Positions 27,637 to 36,376 of a DNA stretch of 50,314 nucleotides are shown here, piece after piece. The stretch is taken from assembly GCA_045603225.1 (NCBI GenBank), contig JAZULT010000093.1:1-50314 (forward strand). Direction: 5' to 3'. A program made the position numbers and the translations under genes. The notes beneath the pieces are model-generated. The model was given only the letters and a program-made list of their open reading frames with translations, had not been told where the DNA came from and searched no databases. This stretch comes from RGIG9115 sp045603225 (GTDB lineage Bacteria > Bacillota > Clostridia > UBA1381). Position 1 is the first letter of the stretch; every line of letters begins with the position of its first letter.

Positions 27637-28426
27637 ATAAATTAAACAACTCATTAGCATTATGAAACAGAATTTTTTCTCTCTGAATATCTGTTAAATC
27701 AATATTCATAAACCGTTCAAGTTCTTCTTTCGGATTCCACATCGGAAAATCTGTAGCAAATAATACCTTATCCTCCCCATACATCGTTAATATCTCCAAT
27801 GCTTCGCCTTTATCAATCGCATACAACGAAGACGATGTGTCAACATAGAGATTTTTGTACTTATGAAGTTCTTTTGCCGCTTCTTTCCAGATAGACCAGC
27901 CACCGAAATGTGCTCCGATTATAATTAACTCCTCATACATTTCAAGAACCTTTTTCAATCGGTTCGGATTTGAGTTGTCGTATCTGTGGTCTCCGGTATG
28001 AATCAATATCGGTAATTTTTTCTGTTCACAGCATTCATATATTTTAAGACATCTTTCGTCATCAACTTTGAAGTTCTGAATATCAGGATGCAGCTTTACA
28101 CCTTTTAATCCCAGACTCACAATTTCATCGACATCTTTTTCAATATTTTCACTGTCAGGATGAAGAGTACCGAGTCCTAGGAAACAAGTATTTGTCTTTA
28201 CTTCATCGGCAATAAAATTATTGATTGAACAAACCTGTTTCGGCGAAGTAGCCACTGACTGTATAATGCTAATCTCAATCCCTGCTGCTTCCATCTCATT
28301 TTTAAGCGTATTCACAGTCCCTCTGCAGTCTATCGGAATATCATAAAAATTACCCGTTGCCGCTGTAGCTTTATCTGCAATCTTTTCAGGGTATACATGG
28401 CAATGAGAATCTATTATTCTAAACAT
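27635..28426 (-). CDS. Amidohydrolase 2 (ACMSD-like) family protein
   Basis: Metal-dependent TIM-barrel hydrolase or decarboxylase of 263 residues. Visible metal and active-site elements: IDSHCHVYP (HxH near residue 7), GVKLHPDIQ, LIHTGDH, GAHFGGWS and FATDFPMWNP (the strand-8 Asp). These match the amidohydrolase_2/ACMSD superfamily, whose members hydrolyse or decarboxylate small carboxylic acids; the substrate is unknown. ATG at 28426 is chosen because GGGAGG lies nine bases upstream, while the ATG at 28432 is only three bases away. It is the last gene of the LeuA-like operon, 20 bp after the TIM-barrel-ligase fusion. Confidence 0.85.
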   Translation of the reverse strand: MFRIIDSHCHVYPEKIADKATAATGNFYDIPIDCRGTVNTLKNEMEAAGIEISIIQSVATSPKQVCSINNFIADEVKTNTCFLGLGTLHPDSENIEKDVDEIVSLGLKGVKLHPDIQNFKVDDERCLKIYECCEQKKLPILIHTGDHRYDNSNPNRLKKVLEMYEELIIIGAHFGGWSIWKEAAKELHKYKNLYVDTSSSLYAIDKGEALEILTMYGEDKVLFATDFPMWNPKEELERFMNIDLTDIQREKILFHNANELFNL

Positions 28427-28446
28427 ATCCATTTCCCTCCCTTTAA

Positions 28447-30939
28447 TTATGACTCTGTTACAATACCTTCAACCTTTTTAATATTAAGTCTTTCGACTGC
28501 TTCTTCACGCATCTTATATTTAAGAATCTTTCCTGCAGCATTCATCGGGAATGCATCAACAAAGTCAATATATCTCGGAACCTTATGCTTAGCCATATGG
28601 TCTCTGATATATCCCTTCATTTCTTCTTCAGTCATGCTTTCGCTTTCTTTAAGGATAATACAAGCCATTATCTCCTCACCGTACTGTTCGTCAGGAATAC
28701 CTATAACCTGTACATCCTTTACAGACGGGTGCGTATATATAAATTCTTCTATTTCCTTCGGATATATATTTTCTCCGCCACGAATAATCATATCCTTAAG
28801 ACGGCCTGTAATTTTATAGTTACCCTCAGGCGTACGGCAAGCAAGGTCTCCTGTATGAAGCCATCCATCTTTATCAATAGCCGCTGCAGTAGCCTCAGGC
28901 ATTTTATAATACCCTTTCATGATATTATATCCGCGTGCTACAAATTCACCGGTAACCTCATCCGGGAGGTCTTCTCCTGTTTCCGGGTCAACAATCTTAC
29001 ATTCGATTTCAGGAAGATTTCGTCCAACAGTATTTACACGGACTTCTATTGAATCGTCAGTACTGCTCATTGTACAACCGGGAGCAGCTTCAGTCTGTCC
29101 GTAAACAATAGTAATCTCCTTCATATTCATTTTATCTACAACTTCCTGCATTACAGATACAGGACAAGGCGAACCCGCCATGATACCTGTTCTCATATAT
29201 GAAAAATCGGTTTTTTCAAAATCAGGATGTTCAAGCATTGCAATAAACATTGTCGGAACACCGTGAAAACATGTAATTCGCTCATGATTTATACAAGCAA
29301 GCGCAGGACGTGGTGAAAAATACGGAAGCGGAAGTATTGTACCACCATGTGTCATTGTAGCTGTCATCGCTAGAACCATTCCGAAGCAGTGGAACATAGG
29401 AACTTGTATCATCATTCTGTCAGCAGTTGACAAATCCATTCTGTCACCGATGCACTTACCGTTATTTACAATATTATAATGCGTAAGCATAACACCCTTC
29501 GGGAATCCTGTTGTACCCGATGTATACTGCATATTACATACATCATTCACATCAACCATAGCCGCACGTCTTAATACTTCCTCATGAGGAACATTTTCAG
29601 AAAGTGCAACAGCATCGTCCCATGTAAGACATCCTTTCTGAGCATAATCAACTGTAATAATATTTCTCAGGAAAGGTAAACGTTTTGAATGAAGCGGCTC
29701 GCCTGCTTTATGTGTTTCCAGTTCCGGACAAAGCTCTTTCATTATTTCATCATACTGTGAATCCCTGTATCCCTGAACCATGATAAGAGTATGCGTATCA
29801 GACTGACTGAGCAGATATTCCGCTTCATGTATCTTATACGCAGTATTCATTGTTACAAGAACACCGCCTATTTTTGTAACAGCCCAGAACGCTATATACC
29901 ACTGTGGTACATTTGTTGCCCATACAGTTACATGAGTTCCTTTCTTTACACCCATCGCGATAAGGCTTCTTGCGAATCGGTCAACGTCCTCCCTGAATTC
30001 CGTATATGTTCTCGTATAGTCAAGAGTCGTATATTTGAACGCAAGCTGGTCAGGAAATTCAGCAACCATTGTATCAAGAACATCTGAGAATGTTTTTCTT
30101 ACAAGCGAATTTTTCTTCCATATATATTTTCCCGTTCCGCGGTTGTTTTTATAAAGACTTGATTTTGCTCTTGAGATATTTCTGTATCTGCTCATAAAGC
30201 TTACAAAGTGCGGGAAAATAATATCAATATCATCAATATCAGAATCCCATGACGGATCCCATTCAATTGAGATATATCCGGCATAGTTTATCGAGCGGAG
30301 TCCGTTCATTATTTCATCTATAGGAAGATTTCCTTCACCTACAAGATTGAATGAATCTACACCGTCAGAATCTTTTATATGAATATGCTTAATATATGCA
30401 CCAAGATTCTGAACAGTCTGAACAGGAGTTTCATTTTTTATACGGTACGGATAATACAAATCCCAGAGTGCCGCAAGATTGTCATGTGCGTATTCATTTA
30501 AAAACTCTCTTAAATGCTTTGTATCTGCATATTCACCGACCGTCTCAATCAGTATCGTAACATCATTTTTCTCAGCCACCGGAAGTGCTGCTTTTATAAA
30601 TCCGTGCATTTTCTCATCTGCATCCTGAGACTCACCTGATTTTACTCTTATATACGGTGTATGAAGCTTAGATGCAACCTTAACGCATCTTTCAAACTCA
30701 TCAAATGCACAAGTCATTTCAACAGCCGAAATATCAGACACCATATCAATAACCGGAACATCTATCTTGTTTTCTATAAGCTTATGGTAAGTTTCAAAAA
30801 GACGTTCATTTTTCGTTTCGTCTTTCATTTCATCTATGCTGTGAATTTCAATACCATGGAACTTATATTCCTTAGCTATACGAAGAAAATCATCAAAATT
30901 AAATCCGTTCCATCTATTTGTAGAAAATGATAATTTCAT
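28447..30939 (-). CDS. Fusion: sugar-isomerase-like TIM barrel + acyl-CoA synthetase
   Basis: One uninterrupted ORF of 830 residues encodes two enzymes. Residues ~1-270 are a xylose-isomerase-like TIM barrel (IolE/hydroxypyruvate isomerase type) with LIETVGE (~126), LWDLYYP, KHIHIKDSDG (~197) and SIEWDP, which supply the usual Glu-Asp-His-Glu metal ligands. After a basic linker (~270-290), residues ~290-830 form an ANL adenylating enzyme: YTSGTTGFPKG (~473), YGQTEAAPG, GWLHTGD, GRLKDMIIRGGENIYP and the catalytic Lys in NAAGKILKYKMRE. The ligase half looks like a medium- or branched-chain acyl-CoA synthetase. ATG at 30939 fits AAAGGGG spacing. It lies 23 bp after the LeuA-like gene. I know no described enzyme of this architecture; the substrate is unassigned. 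Confidence 0.9.
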   Translation of the reverse strand: MKLSFSTNRWNGFNFDDFLRIAKEYKFHGIEIHSIDEMKDETKNERLFETYHKLIENKIDVPVIDMVSDISAVEMTCAFDEFERCVKVASKLHTPYIRVKSGESQDADEKMHGFIKAALPVAEKNDVTILIETVGEYADTKHLREFLNEYAHDNLAALWDLYYPYRIKNETPVQTVQNLGAYIKHIHIKDSDGVDSFNLVGEGNLPIDEIMNGLRSINYAGYISIEWDPSWDSDIDDIDIIFPHFVSFMSRYRNISRAKSSLYKNNRGTGKYIWKKNSLVRKTFSDVLDTMVAEFPDQLAFKYTTLDYTRTYTEFREDVDRFARSLIAMGVKKGTHVTVWATNVPQWYIAFWAVTKIGGVLVTMNTAYKIHEAEYLLSQSDTHTLIMVQGYRDSQYDEIMKELCPELETHKAGEPLHSKRLPFLRNIITVDYAQKGCLTWDDAVALSENVPHEEVLRRAAMVDVNDVCNMQYTSGTTGFPKGVMLTHYNIVNNGKCIGDRMDLSTADRMMIQVPMFHCFGMVLAMTATMTHGGTILPLPYFSPRPALACINHERITCFHGVPTMFIAMLEHPDFEKTDFSYMRTGIMAGSPCPVSVMQEVVDKMNMKEITIVYGQTEAAPGCTMSSTDDSIEVRVNTVGRNLPEIECKIVDPETGEDLPDEVTGEFVARGYNIMKGYYKMPEATAAAIDKDGWLHTGDLACRTPEGNYKITGRLKDMIIRGGENIYPKEIEEFIYTHPSVKDVQVIGIPDEQYGEEIMACIILKESESMTEEEMKGYIRDHMAKHKVPRYIDFVDAFPMNAAGKILKYKMREEAVERLNIKKVEGIVTES

Positions 30940-30962
30940 TGTATCCATTCCCCTTTCAGCAA

Positions 30963-32336
30963 TTACTGTTCAAAACAAATTTTGTTAAGTGCATTAATGT
31001 AAGCAAAAATACTTGCACCGATTACATCAGTCGAGACACCTCTGCCGGAATAAAGCTTTCCGTCTGCACGAAGTCTTACAACAGCAGAACCCACAGCTTC
31101 CTGTCCCTGTGTTACAGACTGAATCTGAAAATCATCAAGCTCATAGTGATAACCTATTATCTGTTCAACCGCACGGAATGCCGCATCAATCGGTCCGTCT
31201 CCTATAGATACACCGGGTATTTCTTCTCCGTTCTTTATAAGCACAATATTTGCTGTAGCAGAAATAACATTACCGTTATTTACAACATAACTCTTTACTT
31301 TATATGTAGGCGGAACCTGCAAAGCCGCACTTGCAACAATAGCATCAAGCTCTTTTGCACCAATCTGTTTCTTTTCAGAAACGTTCTTAAATTCTTCATA
31401 AACCTTAGCTATATCATCCTCCGAAAGTTCATAACCAAGCTTTGCAACTGCTATTGATACTTTTGAAATATCATCGCCTGCACCAAGAACAATATCAGCA
31501 TATGTCTCAGTATCTTCTGCCGAAACAAGTGCACCTCCTGCCATCTTCATCATTTTATCTACTGAATGATTAAGTGCTGTATACCTGAGAGTAGATGATA
31601 CTCCCATCGAATCTCCTTTGGTTGAGATGATATGTGCAATAGCTTTCAACGAAGATGCACAAATTCCGGTCATTACAGTTTTAATACCGTCAGCTCCTGC
31701 ATTAACAGCCGAAACTGATGACGAAACTGAAAGATTAAGCTCATCTGAGCATTCGCACATAAGAATTTTATTTTCAAGTCCGGAAACTGAATTTTTCACA
31801 TTAACAATAAACTTTTCAAGCTCCGAAGGAAGCAGAATACCGGCTGTATCACATATTGTAACGCTTTCAGCACCTGCAGATACAGCAGCTTCAACAGCTT
31901 CGGTAAGAAAATCAAATTCACTTCTTGTAGCATCAACTGCCGAAAACTCAACATGCTTACATCTCTCGGAAGCATAGCCTACAAGTTCTTTAATCATTTC
32001 TATGACAGCCTTAGGTTTTTTATGGCAAACATATTCCATCTGAACTGTTGAAACAGGAACACTTATATGTATCATAAATTCATCAGCATCCTTCATAGCC
32101 TCACAAACAGTATCAATAGATTCAGTTGTAAGCTCAACAGGACATGATATTATACTCTTTTTAACAACAGGAATTATCGTATGAAGAAAAAGTACATCAA
32201 TACGCTTATTAACTATTTTCGGAACCTCTATAACATCCACACCTATTTTTTCAAGAAGCTTTGCAATTTCGATTTTCTCCTTGAAGCTAAAGGTATTTTC
32301 TCTTAAAGTAACGTCTGAAATTCTTATTTTTTTCAT
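30963..32336 (-). CDS. LeuA-like protein with altered active site
   Basis: 457-residue homologue of 2-isopropylmalate/citramalate synthases. The N-terminal barrel begins ISDVTLRENTF where active family members have a DTTLRDGEQ-type motif, so Asp8 and Arg12 remain but Asp-Gly-Glu-Gln is lost. The metal-binding HxHND strand reads ECSDEL (~193-198), so both His are missing. The C-terminal LeuA regulatory domain is well kept: ISATANIVLIKNGEE, SIGDGPIDAAFRAVEQIIG and GRGVSTDVIGASIFAYINALN. It may have changed chemistry or act as an amino-acid sensor. Start ATG 32336 with AAGGAAGG ten bases upstream. It follows a promoter, leader peptide and terminator, and heads a three-gene operon. Confidence 0.85.
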   Translation of the reverse strand: MKKIRISDVTLRENTFSFKEKIEIAKLLEKIGVDVIEVPKIVNKRIDVLFLHTIIPVVKKSIISCPVELTTESIDTVCEAMKDADEFMIHISVPVSTVQMEYVCHKKPKAVIEMIKELVGYASERCKHVEFSAVDATRSEFDFLTEAVEAAVSAGAESVTICDTAGILLPSELEKFIVNVKNSVSGLENKILMCECSDELNLSVSSSVSAVNAGADGIKTVMTGICASSLKAIAHIISTKGDSMGVSSTLRYTALNHSVDKMMKMAGGALVSAEDTETYADIVLGAGDDISKVSIAVAKLGYELSEDDIAKVYEEFKNVSEKKQIGAKELDAIVASAALQVPPTYKVKSYVVNNGNVISATANIVLIKNGEEIPGVSIGDGPIDAAFRAVEQIIGYHYELDDFQIQSVTQGQEAVGSAVVRLRADGKLYSGRGVSTDVIGASIFAYINALNKICFEQ

Positions 32337-32352
32337 ATCATATCAACCTTCC

Positions 32353-32394
32353 TTAATAATAATAAAAGCTTACAGCACCATTGGCCGTAAGCTT
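32353..32394 (-). terminator. Attenuator terminator before the LeuA-like gene
   Basis: Stem AAGCTTAC/GTAAGCTT (32394-32387 with 32373-32366), with further possible GCC/GGT pairing inside, followed on the minus strand by TTATTATTATT. It sits between the leader peptide ORF and the structural gene, 17 nt before the gene's start region, as in classical attenuators. An antiterminator pairing was not identified by eye. Confidence 0.75.
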
Positions 32395-32448
32395 AAAATT
32401 TACAATTATATCAAAATATACTATCCTGAATAATTAAAATTCCTACAC

Positions 32449-32547
32449 TCAAACACGACAAACAGCACTGCATCCGTCAAAGTCACTAAGGACAAGTAGA
32501 TCAGCGCTTAGAAGTGCATAAGATGTAAATAAACTATAACTATTCAT
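32449..32547 (-). CDS. Leu-rich leader peptide (32 aa)
   Basis: Short ORF with GGAGG eight bases before its ATG and a consensus promoter about 30 nt upstream. It begins MNSYSLF, has the core YALLSADLLVL and ends DGCSAVCRV. Six of 32 residues are Leu, five of them within nine codons, including two CTA codons; Val and Ala also recur. A terminator lies 55 nt after its stop. The arrangement fits ribosome-stalling attenuation responsive to leucine or branched-chain amino acids. Firmicutes usually regulate such genes with T-boxes, so this is unusual. The final CSAVCRV tail is not explained by leucine sensing. Confidence 0.75.
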   Translation of the reverse strand: MNSYSLFTSYALLSADLLVLSDFDGCSAVCRV

Positions 32548-32576
32548 CTGTATATCCTCCTATAAACCATAAAAGA

Positions 32577-32605
32577 ATTATATCATATTAATCTAAATAT
32601 GTCAA
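32577..32605 (-). promoter_or_regulatory. Promoter of the LeuA-like operon
   Basis: Exact consensus TTGACA (32605-32600), 17-nt spacer, TATAAT (32582-32577). Transcription should start near 32570. The whole 307-bp gap between this operon and ispD holds the promoter, leader ORF and terminator. Confidence 0.9.
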
Positions 32606-32643
32606 CATACAAAATATAGAAAAAAACAATTATTTTTTGAAAA

Positions 32644-33312
32644 TTAATTGTAAATTTTCAACAACGTCTCACCGAGCAGAATATCTTCCCCCGTTGTTAT
32701 TTTTATATTAAGCGGACTGCCTTCAATAAATTTCACTTTTTTTCCACAATACTCACAAAGCGCACTGTCATCAGTAACATCAATACAGTCAGAAACAGCC
32801 TTGGCATGAAATTCAAGCAGCATTTTTTTGTCAAACGCCTGCGGAGTATATATTTTGAACACTTTATTTCTGTCAACAGTACCACTTATGAACCCGTTTT
32901 CATCACAGATTTTCAGAGTATCAATACATCTTGCACCAACAGCCGCCGCTCCGTATTTAAAAGCCGCATCTCTTGTCTTTAAAATATCTTCTTCCGTTAT
33001 AAAAGGTCTCGCTCCGTCGTGTATCATAACATAATCACTGCCGGATGCCAATATACCTTTAAGCGATGATTCCTGCCGTGTTTTTCCGCCTTCAATCACA
33101 ACTATCTCTTTATCGAAACCACCACAGATTTCACGACATTTGTCCAAATCCTCAGTTCCTGTTACAAGAATTATCTTATTCACAAAGCTGCATGAACAGA
33201 AACGGTTTAATGTATGCCATATAATTTCTTTTTCGCCAAGCTTCAGAAACATCTTATTATAACCTACATTCATTCGTGTTCCCCTGCCTGCCGCAAGAAT
33301 AATTACATCCAT
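32644..33312 (-). CDS. ispD: 2-C-methyl-D-erythritol 4-phosphate cytidylyltransferase
   Basis: MEP-pathway enzyme joining CTP and methylerythritol phosphate on the way to isoprenoids. The 222-aa protein has LAAGRGTRM near the N-terminus (nucleotide binding), VIEGGKTRQES, VMIHDGARPFI and VDRNKVFKIYTPQAF, all IspD features; no IspF fusion. The lysine usually found in the GxGxRMxxxxxKQF motif is present (YNKMFLKL). Start ATG at 33312 with AAAGGAAAGGA upstream. It follows carD by 3 bp, so the two are probably co-transcribed, an arrangement common in Firmicutes. Confidence 0.95.
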   Translation of the reverse strand: MDVIILAAGRGTRMNVGYNKMFLKLGEKEIIWHTLNRFCSCSFVNKIILVTGTEDLDKCREICGGFDKEIVVIEGGKTRQESSLKGILASGSDYVMIHDGARPFITEEDILKTRDAAFKYGAAAVGARCIDTLKICDENGFISGTVDRNKVFKIYTPQAFDKKMLLEFHAKAVSDCIDVTDDSALCEYCGKKVKFIEGSPLNIKITTGEDILLGETLLKIYN

Positions 33313-33315
33313 AAA

Positions 33316-33816
33316 TTAATCCTTTCCTTTCGAAACAAGATTATTTATAATTTCATCCATAATCATTTCTATATCTTCACGCCCTGCAAACTCACTCATT
33401 ACAAGCTCACTCACAACAATTTGCTTTGCATTTGCAAGAACTTTACGTTCGCTGGTTGAAAGACCTTTTACCTTTTCTCTGTACATTAAATCTTTGAGTA
33501 CATCAAGAACTCTGTATATATTTCCCGATTTAATCTTAGATAAATTTTCCCTCTGACGTCTGTTCCAGTTATCATCATCATACAATGGCTCATTTTTAAA
33601 ATAATCTACAACTTTTTTCGCTTCGTCTTTATTTATAACAGGTCTGAGACCTATTCCTTCCTCATTATCCATCGGGATAAGCACGGTCATTTTCCCGTAC
33701 TGGACACTCATAACATAATATTTCTGTTTCTTCCCCAGAACCGTCTTTTCTTCAATCGCTTCTATTACTCCGGCGCCGTGTATCGGATACACTGCCTTAT
33801 CTCCTACACAAAACAT
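33316..33816 (-). CDS. carD: CarD/CdnL-family transcription regulator
   Basis: 166-residue protein that binds RNA polymerase beta and stabilises promoter open complexes. The N-terminal Tudor-like RNAP-interaction domain begins MFCVGDKAVYPIHGAGVIEAIEE and contains YYVMSVQYGKMTVLIPMDN; the helical C-terminal half (NWNRRQRENLSKI, SERKVLANAKQIVVSELVMSE) would contact DNA. ATG at 33816 has GGAGG six bases upstream; the longer upstream reading lies in the leader. It has a good own promoter and heads the carD-ispD pair. Confidence 0.93.
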   Translation of the reverse strand: MFCVGDKAVYPIHGAGVIEAIEEKTVLGKKQKYYVMSVQYGKMTVLIPMDNEEGIGLRPVINKDEAKKVVDYFKNEPLYDDDNWNRRQRENLSKIKSGNIYRVLDVLKDLMYREKVKGLSTSERKVLANAKQIVVSELVMSEFAGREDIEMIMDEIINNLVSKGKD

Positions 33817-33884
33817 TATTATCCTCCGTGTGTCATACGACAACTTTCTATATGTAAAAATCAAGCAAAAGATGCTATAATTTA

Positions 33885-33912
33885 ATTATACCACAATAAT
33901 ATAAAAAGTCAA
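33885..33912 (-). promoter_or_regulatory. Promoter of carD-ispD
   Basis: TTGACT (33912-33907), 16-nt spacer, TATAAT (33890-33885), about 70 nt before carD. Confidence 0.75.
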
Positions 33913-34013
33913 ATATTTTCAAATAATTATTTAAAAGTCATGTATTTATTTAATAAAAAGAGCATAATTCGACAGATATTTTGTGTATTTTTTTATATAA
34001 ATTTTTCCACTAA

Positions 34014-34050
34014 AAAATCTGCAGAACAAATACATCATTCTGCAGATTTT
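34014..34050 (-). terminator. Terminator of the serC-serA operon
   Basis: Thirteen-base arms AAAATCTGCAGAA / TTCTGCAGATTTT with an 11-nt loop, followed by TTTTTTAG on the minus strand, 10 bp after the serA stop. Confidence 0.9.
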
Positions 34051-34060
34051 CATAATAAAC

Positions 34061-35224
34061 TTATTTAATAATTCTTGTTGAAATTACACCGTCAATTGCA
34101 GCGATCTGAGCCTCATTTTCAGCAGTCATTTCATGGTCTGTATTAAGAATTGTATAAGCATAATCGCCTTTACTCTTATTAATCATATCAGAAATATTTA
34201 TTCCCTTATCAGCCATTACTTTTGTAAAGCTTGTAAGCATGTTCGGGATATTCTTATGAATAATAGTAATACGACCTTTTCCGCCTACAGGAAGTGAACA
34301 GTTCGGGAAGTTAACTGAGTTTACAATGTTTCCTGTTTCGAGATATTCTGAAATCTCATCAGCAGCCATTACAGCACAGTTATCTTCAGATTCTTCTGTT
34401 GAAGCACCAAGATGCGGAATTGCAATTATACCCTCAACTCCTACAGTTGACGGGAGCGGGAAGTCAACTACATAGCTTGAAACCTTACCATCAGCAAGTG
34501 CAGCCTTAACTGCATCACTGTCAACGAGTTCACCTCTTGCAAAGTTAAGAAGCTTAACTCCGTCCTTCATCTGTGCAATTGTATCGTTGTTAATAAAACC
34601 ACGTGTTTCATCATTAAGCGGAAGATGTAATGTGATATAATCACTGTTTTCAAAAATATCCTGATAGCCTGTTGCTTTTCTTACATGACTGTCAAGATGC
34701 CATGCTGCATTTATTGAAAGGAACGGATCATATCCGATAACTTTCATGCCAAGGTCGATTGCTGCATTAGCAACGAGAACACCGATAGCACCAAGACCGA
34801 TAATACCGAGTGTTTTACCTTTGATTTCTCCTCCGGCAAAGCTTGACTTACCCTTTTCAACCTGCTTTGCAATATCATCACCTTCAAGCTTTGAAGCCCA
34901 GTTAATACCGTCTACAATCTTTCTTGAAGAAAGGAATAAACCTGCAAGAACAAGCTCTTTAACAGCATTTGCATTTGCACCCGGAGTATTGAATACAACT
35001 ATTCCCTTTTCTGCACATTTGTCAACAGGAATGTTATTTGTTCCTGCACCGGCTCTTGCTATAGCCTTAAGAGATGCCGGCATTTCCATATCGTGCATTG
35101 AAAAACTTCTGAGAATAATGCCGTCTGCATCAGCTGTCTGGTCATCTGTAATTGAGTATTTTGTATCATCCAAACGGTCAAGACCGCAAGCTGCGATTTT
35201 ATTGAGTGTTAATATATTATACAT
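34061..35224 (-). CDS. serA: D-3-phosphoglycerate dehydrogenase
   Basis: First enzyme of serine synthesis, oxidising 3-phosphoglycerate with NAD+. The 387-aa protein has an N-terminal substrate domain (ILRSFSMHDMEMP; ARAGAGTNNIPVDKCAEKG), the Rossmann motif GIIGLGAIGVLVAN, catalytic Arg in NFARGELVD, His in IPHLGASTEES, and a C-terminal ACT domain (from about residue 315; LTSFTKVMADKGINISDM) that could give serine feedback. The long second regulatory domain of some SerA enzymes is absent. It follows serC by 18 bp and is co-transcribed with it. Confidence 0.95.
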   Translation of the reverse strand: MYNILTLNKIAACGLDRLDDTKYSITDDQTADADGIILRSFSMHDMEMPASLKAIARAGAGTNNIPVDKCAEKGIVVFNTPGANANAVKELVLAGLFLSSRKIVDGINWASKLEGDDIAKQVEKGKSSFAGGEIKGKTLGIIGLGAIGVLVANAAIDLGMKVIGYDPFLSINAAWHLDSHVRKATGYQDIFENSDYITLHLPLNDETRGFINNDTIAQMKDGVKLLNFARGELVDSDAVKAALADGKVSSYVVDFPLPSTVGVEGIIAIPHLGASTEESEDNCAVMAADEISEYLETGNIVNSVNFPNCSLPVGGKGRITIIHKNIPNMLTSFTKVMADKGINISDMINKSKGDYAYTILNTDHEMTAENEAQIAAIDGVISTRIIK

Positions 35225-35242
35225 TATAAAAACCCTTTCCGA

Positions 35243-36319
35243 TTATTTATTTTCAGCTTCAAACTTCTTCATGAAGTCAACAAGCTTTTCAACGCCTTCA
35301 ATCGGCATTGCATTATAGATGCTGGCTCTCATACCGCCAACTGAACGGTGTCCCTTAAGATTTACAAAGCCTGCTTCTTTAGCTTCCTTAACAAACTTAG
35401 CATCGAGCTCATCGTTGCCTGTTACGAAAGGAATATTCATAAGTGAACGGTCTTCCTTCACAACTGTACCGCTGAACATTTCTGATGAATCAAGGAAATC
35501 ATAAAGCAATGCTGCTTTCTTTTCATTAATCTTCTGAATTTCAGCAATTCCGCCCTGAGCTTTAATCCATTCAAGAACAAGCTTAAGTACATAAATACCG
35601 TATGTAGGCGGTGTGTTATAAAGAGAATCGTTCTTAGCGTGAATTTCATAATTGAACATTGTAGGTGTAATATCCATGCAGTCACCGATAAGGTCTTCTC
35701 GGATAATTACAAGTGTAACACCTGCAGGTCCGAGATTCTTCTGTGCACCGGCATAAAGAATACCAAACTTTGATACATCCATAACTTCAGACATTACACA
35801 TGAAGAAATATCAGCAATAAGAGGAACATCACAGTCAGGAAGCTCTGTATATCTTGTTCCGTAAATTGTGTTATTGTAGCAGATGTAGAAGTAATCAGCA
35901 TCCTTTGAGAATGTGCTCTTATCAAGCTTCGGTATGTAAGAGAATGTCTTATCAGCTGAACTTGCCACTCTGTTTACTTCAATATATTTTTCTGCTTCTT
36001 CAGCAGCTTTTTTTGCCCACTGACCTGTAACAACATAGTCAGCCTTCTTGTTTTTCTTTGCAAGGTTCATCGGAATCATAGCAAACTGGCTTGATGCACC
36101 GCCCTGTAAAAACAACACTTTATAATTATCAGGTACATTCATAAGTTCACGAACAAGTGCTTCAGCACCTTTAATTATATCATCATAATCTTTAGAACGG
36201 TGGCTCATCTCCATTACTGACATTCCGGATGTTCCGTATTCCGTCATCTCAGCCTGAGCTTTTTTAAGCACCTCTAAAGGCAGAGCAGAAGGTCCTGCCG
36301 AAAAATTATAAACTCTCAT
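35243..36319 (-). CDS. serC: Phosphoserine aminotransferase
   Basis: PLP enzyme converting 3-phosphohydroxypyruvate and glutamate to phosphoserine, the second step of serine synthesis. The 358-aa protein starts MRVYNFSAGPSALP, has FLQGGASSQFAMIPMN, the PLP lysine in YAGAQKNLGPAGVT (~194) and GHRSVGGMRASIYNAMP near the C-terminus. ATG at 36319 follows GGAGGT; the TTG farther upstream lies in the ribosome binding region. It heads the serC-serA operon. No serB is in the window. Confidence 0.96.
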   Translation of the reverse strand: MRVYNFSAGPSALPLEVLKKAQAEMTEYGTSGMSVMEMSHRSKDYDDIIKGAEALVRELMNVPDNYKVLFLQGGASSQFAMIPMNLAKKNKKADYVVTGQWAKKAAEEAEKYIEVNRVASSADKTFSYIPKLDKSTFSKDADYFYICYNNTIYGTRYTELPDCDVPLIADISSCVMSEVMDVSKFGILYAGAQKNLGPAGVTLVIIREDLIGDCMDITPTMFNYEIHAKNDSLYNTPPTYGIYVLKLVLEWIKAQGGIAEIQKINEKKAALLYDFLDSSEMFSGTVVKEDRSLMNIPFVTGNDELDAKFVKEAKEAGFVNLKGHRSVGGMRASIYNAMPIEGVEKLVDFMKKFEAENK

Positions 36320-36376
36320 TAATAATACCTCCAATATATTTTAATTATTTTATACAATTTATAATGTATATCTTAT

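Noticed and set aside
32337..32643. T-box riboswitch before the LeuA-like gene
   Set aside because: No T-box consensus or specifier stem was seen; the leader ORF plus terminator explains the region better.
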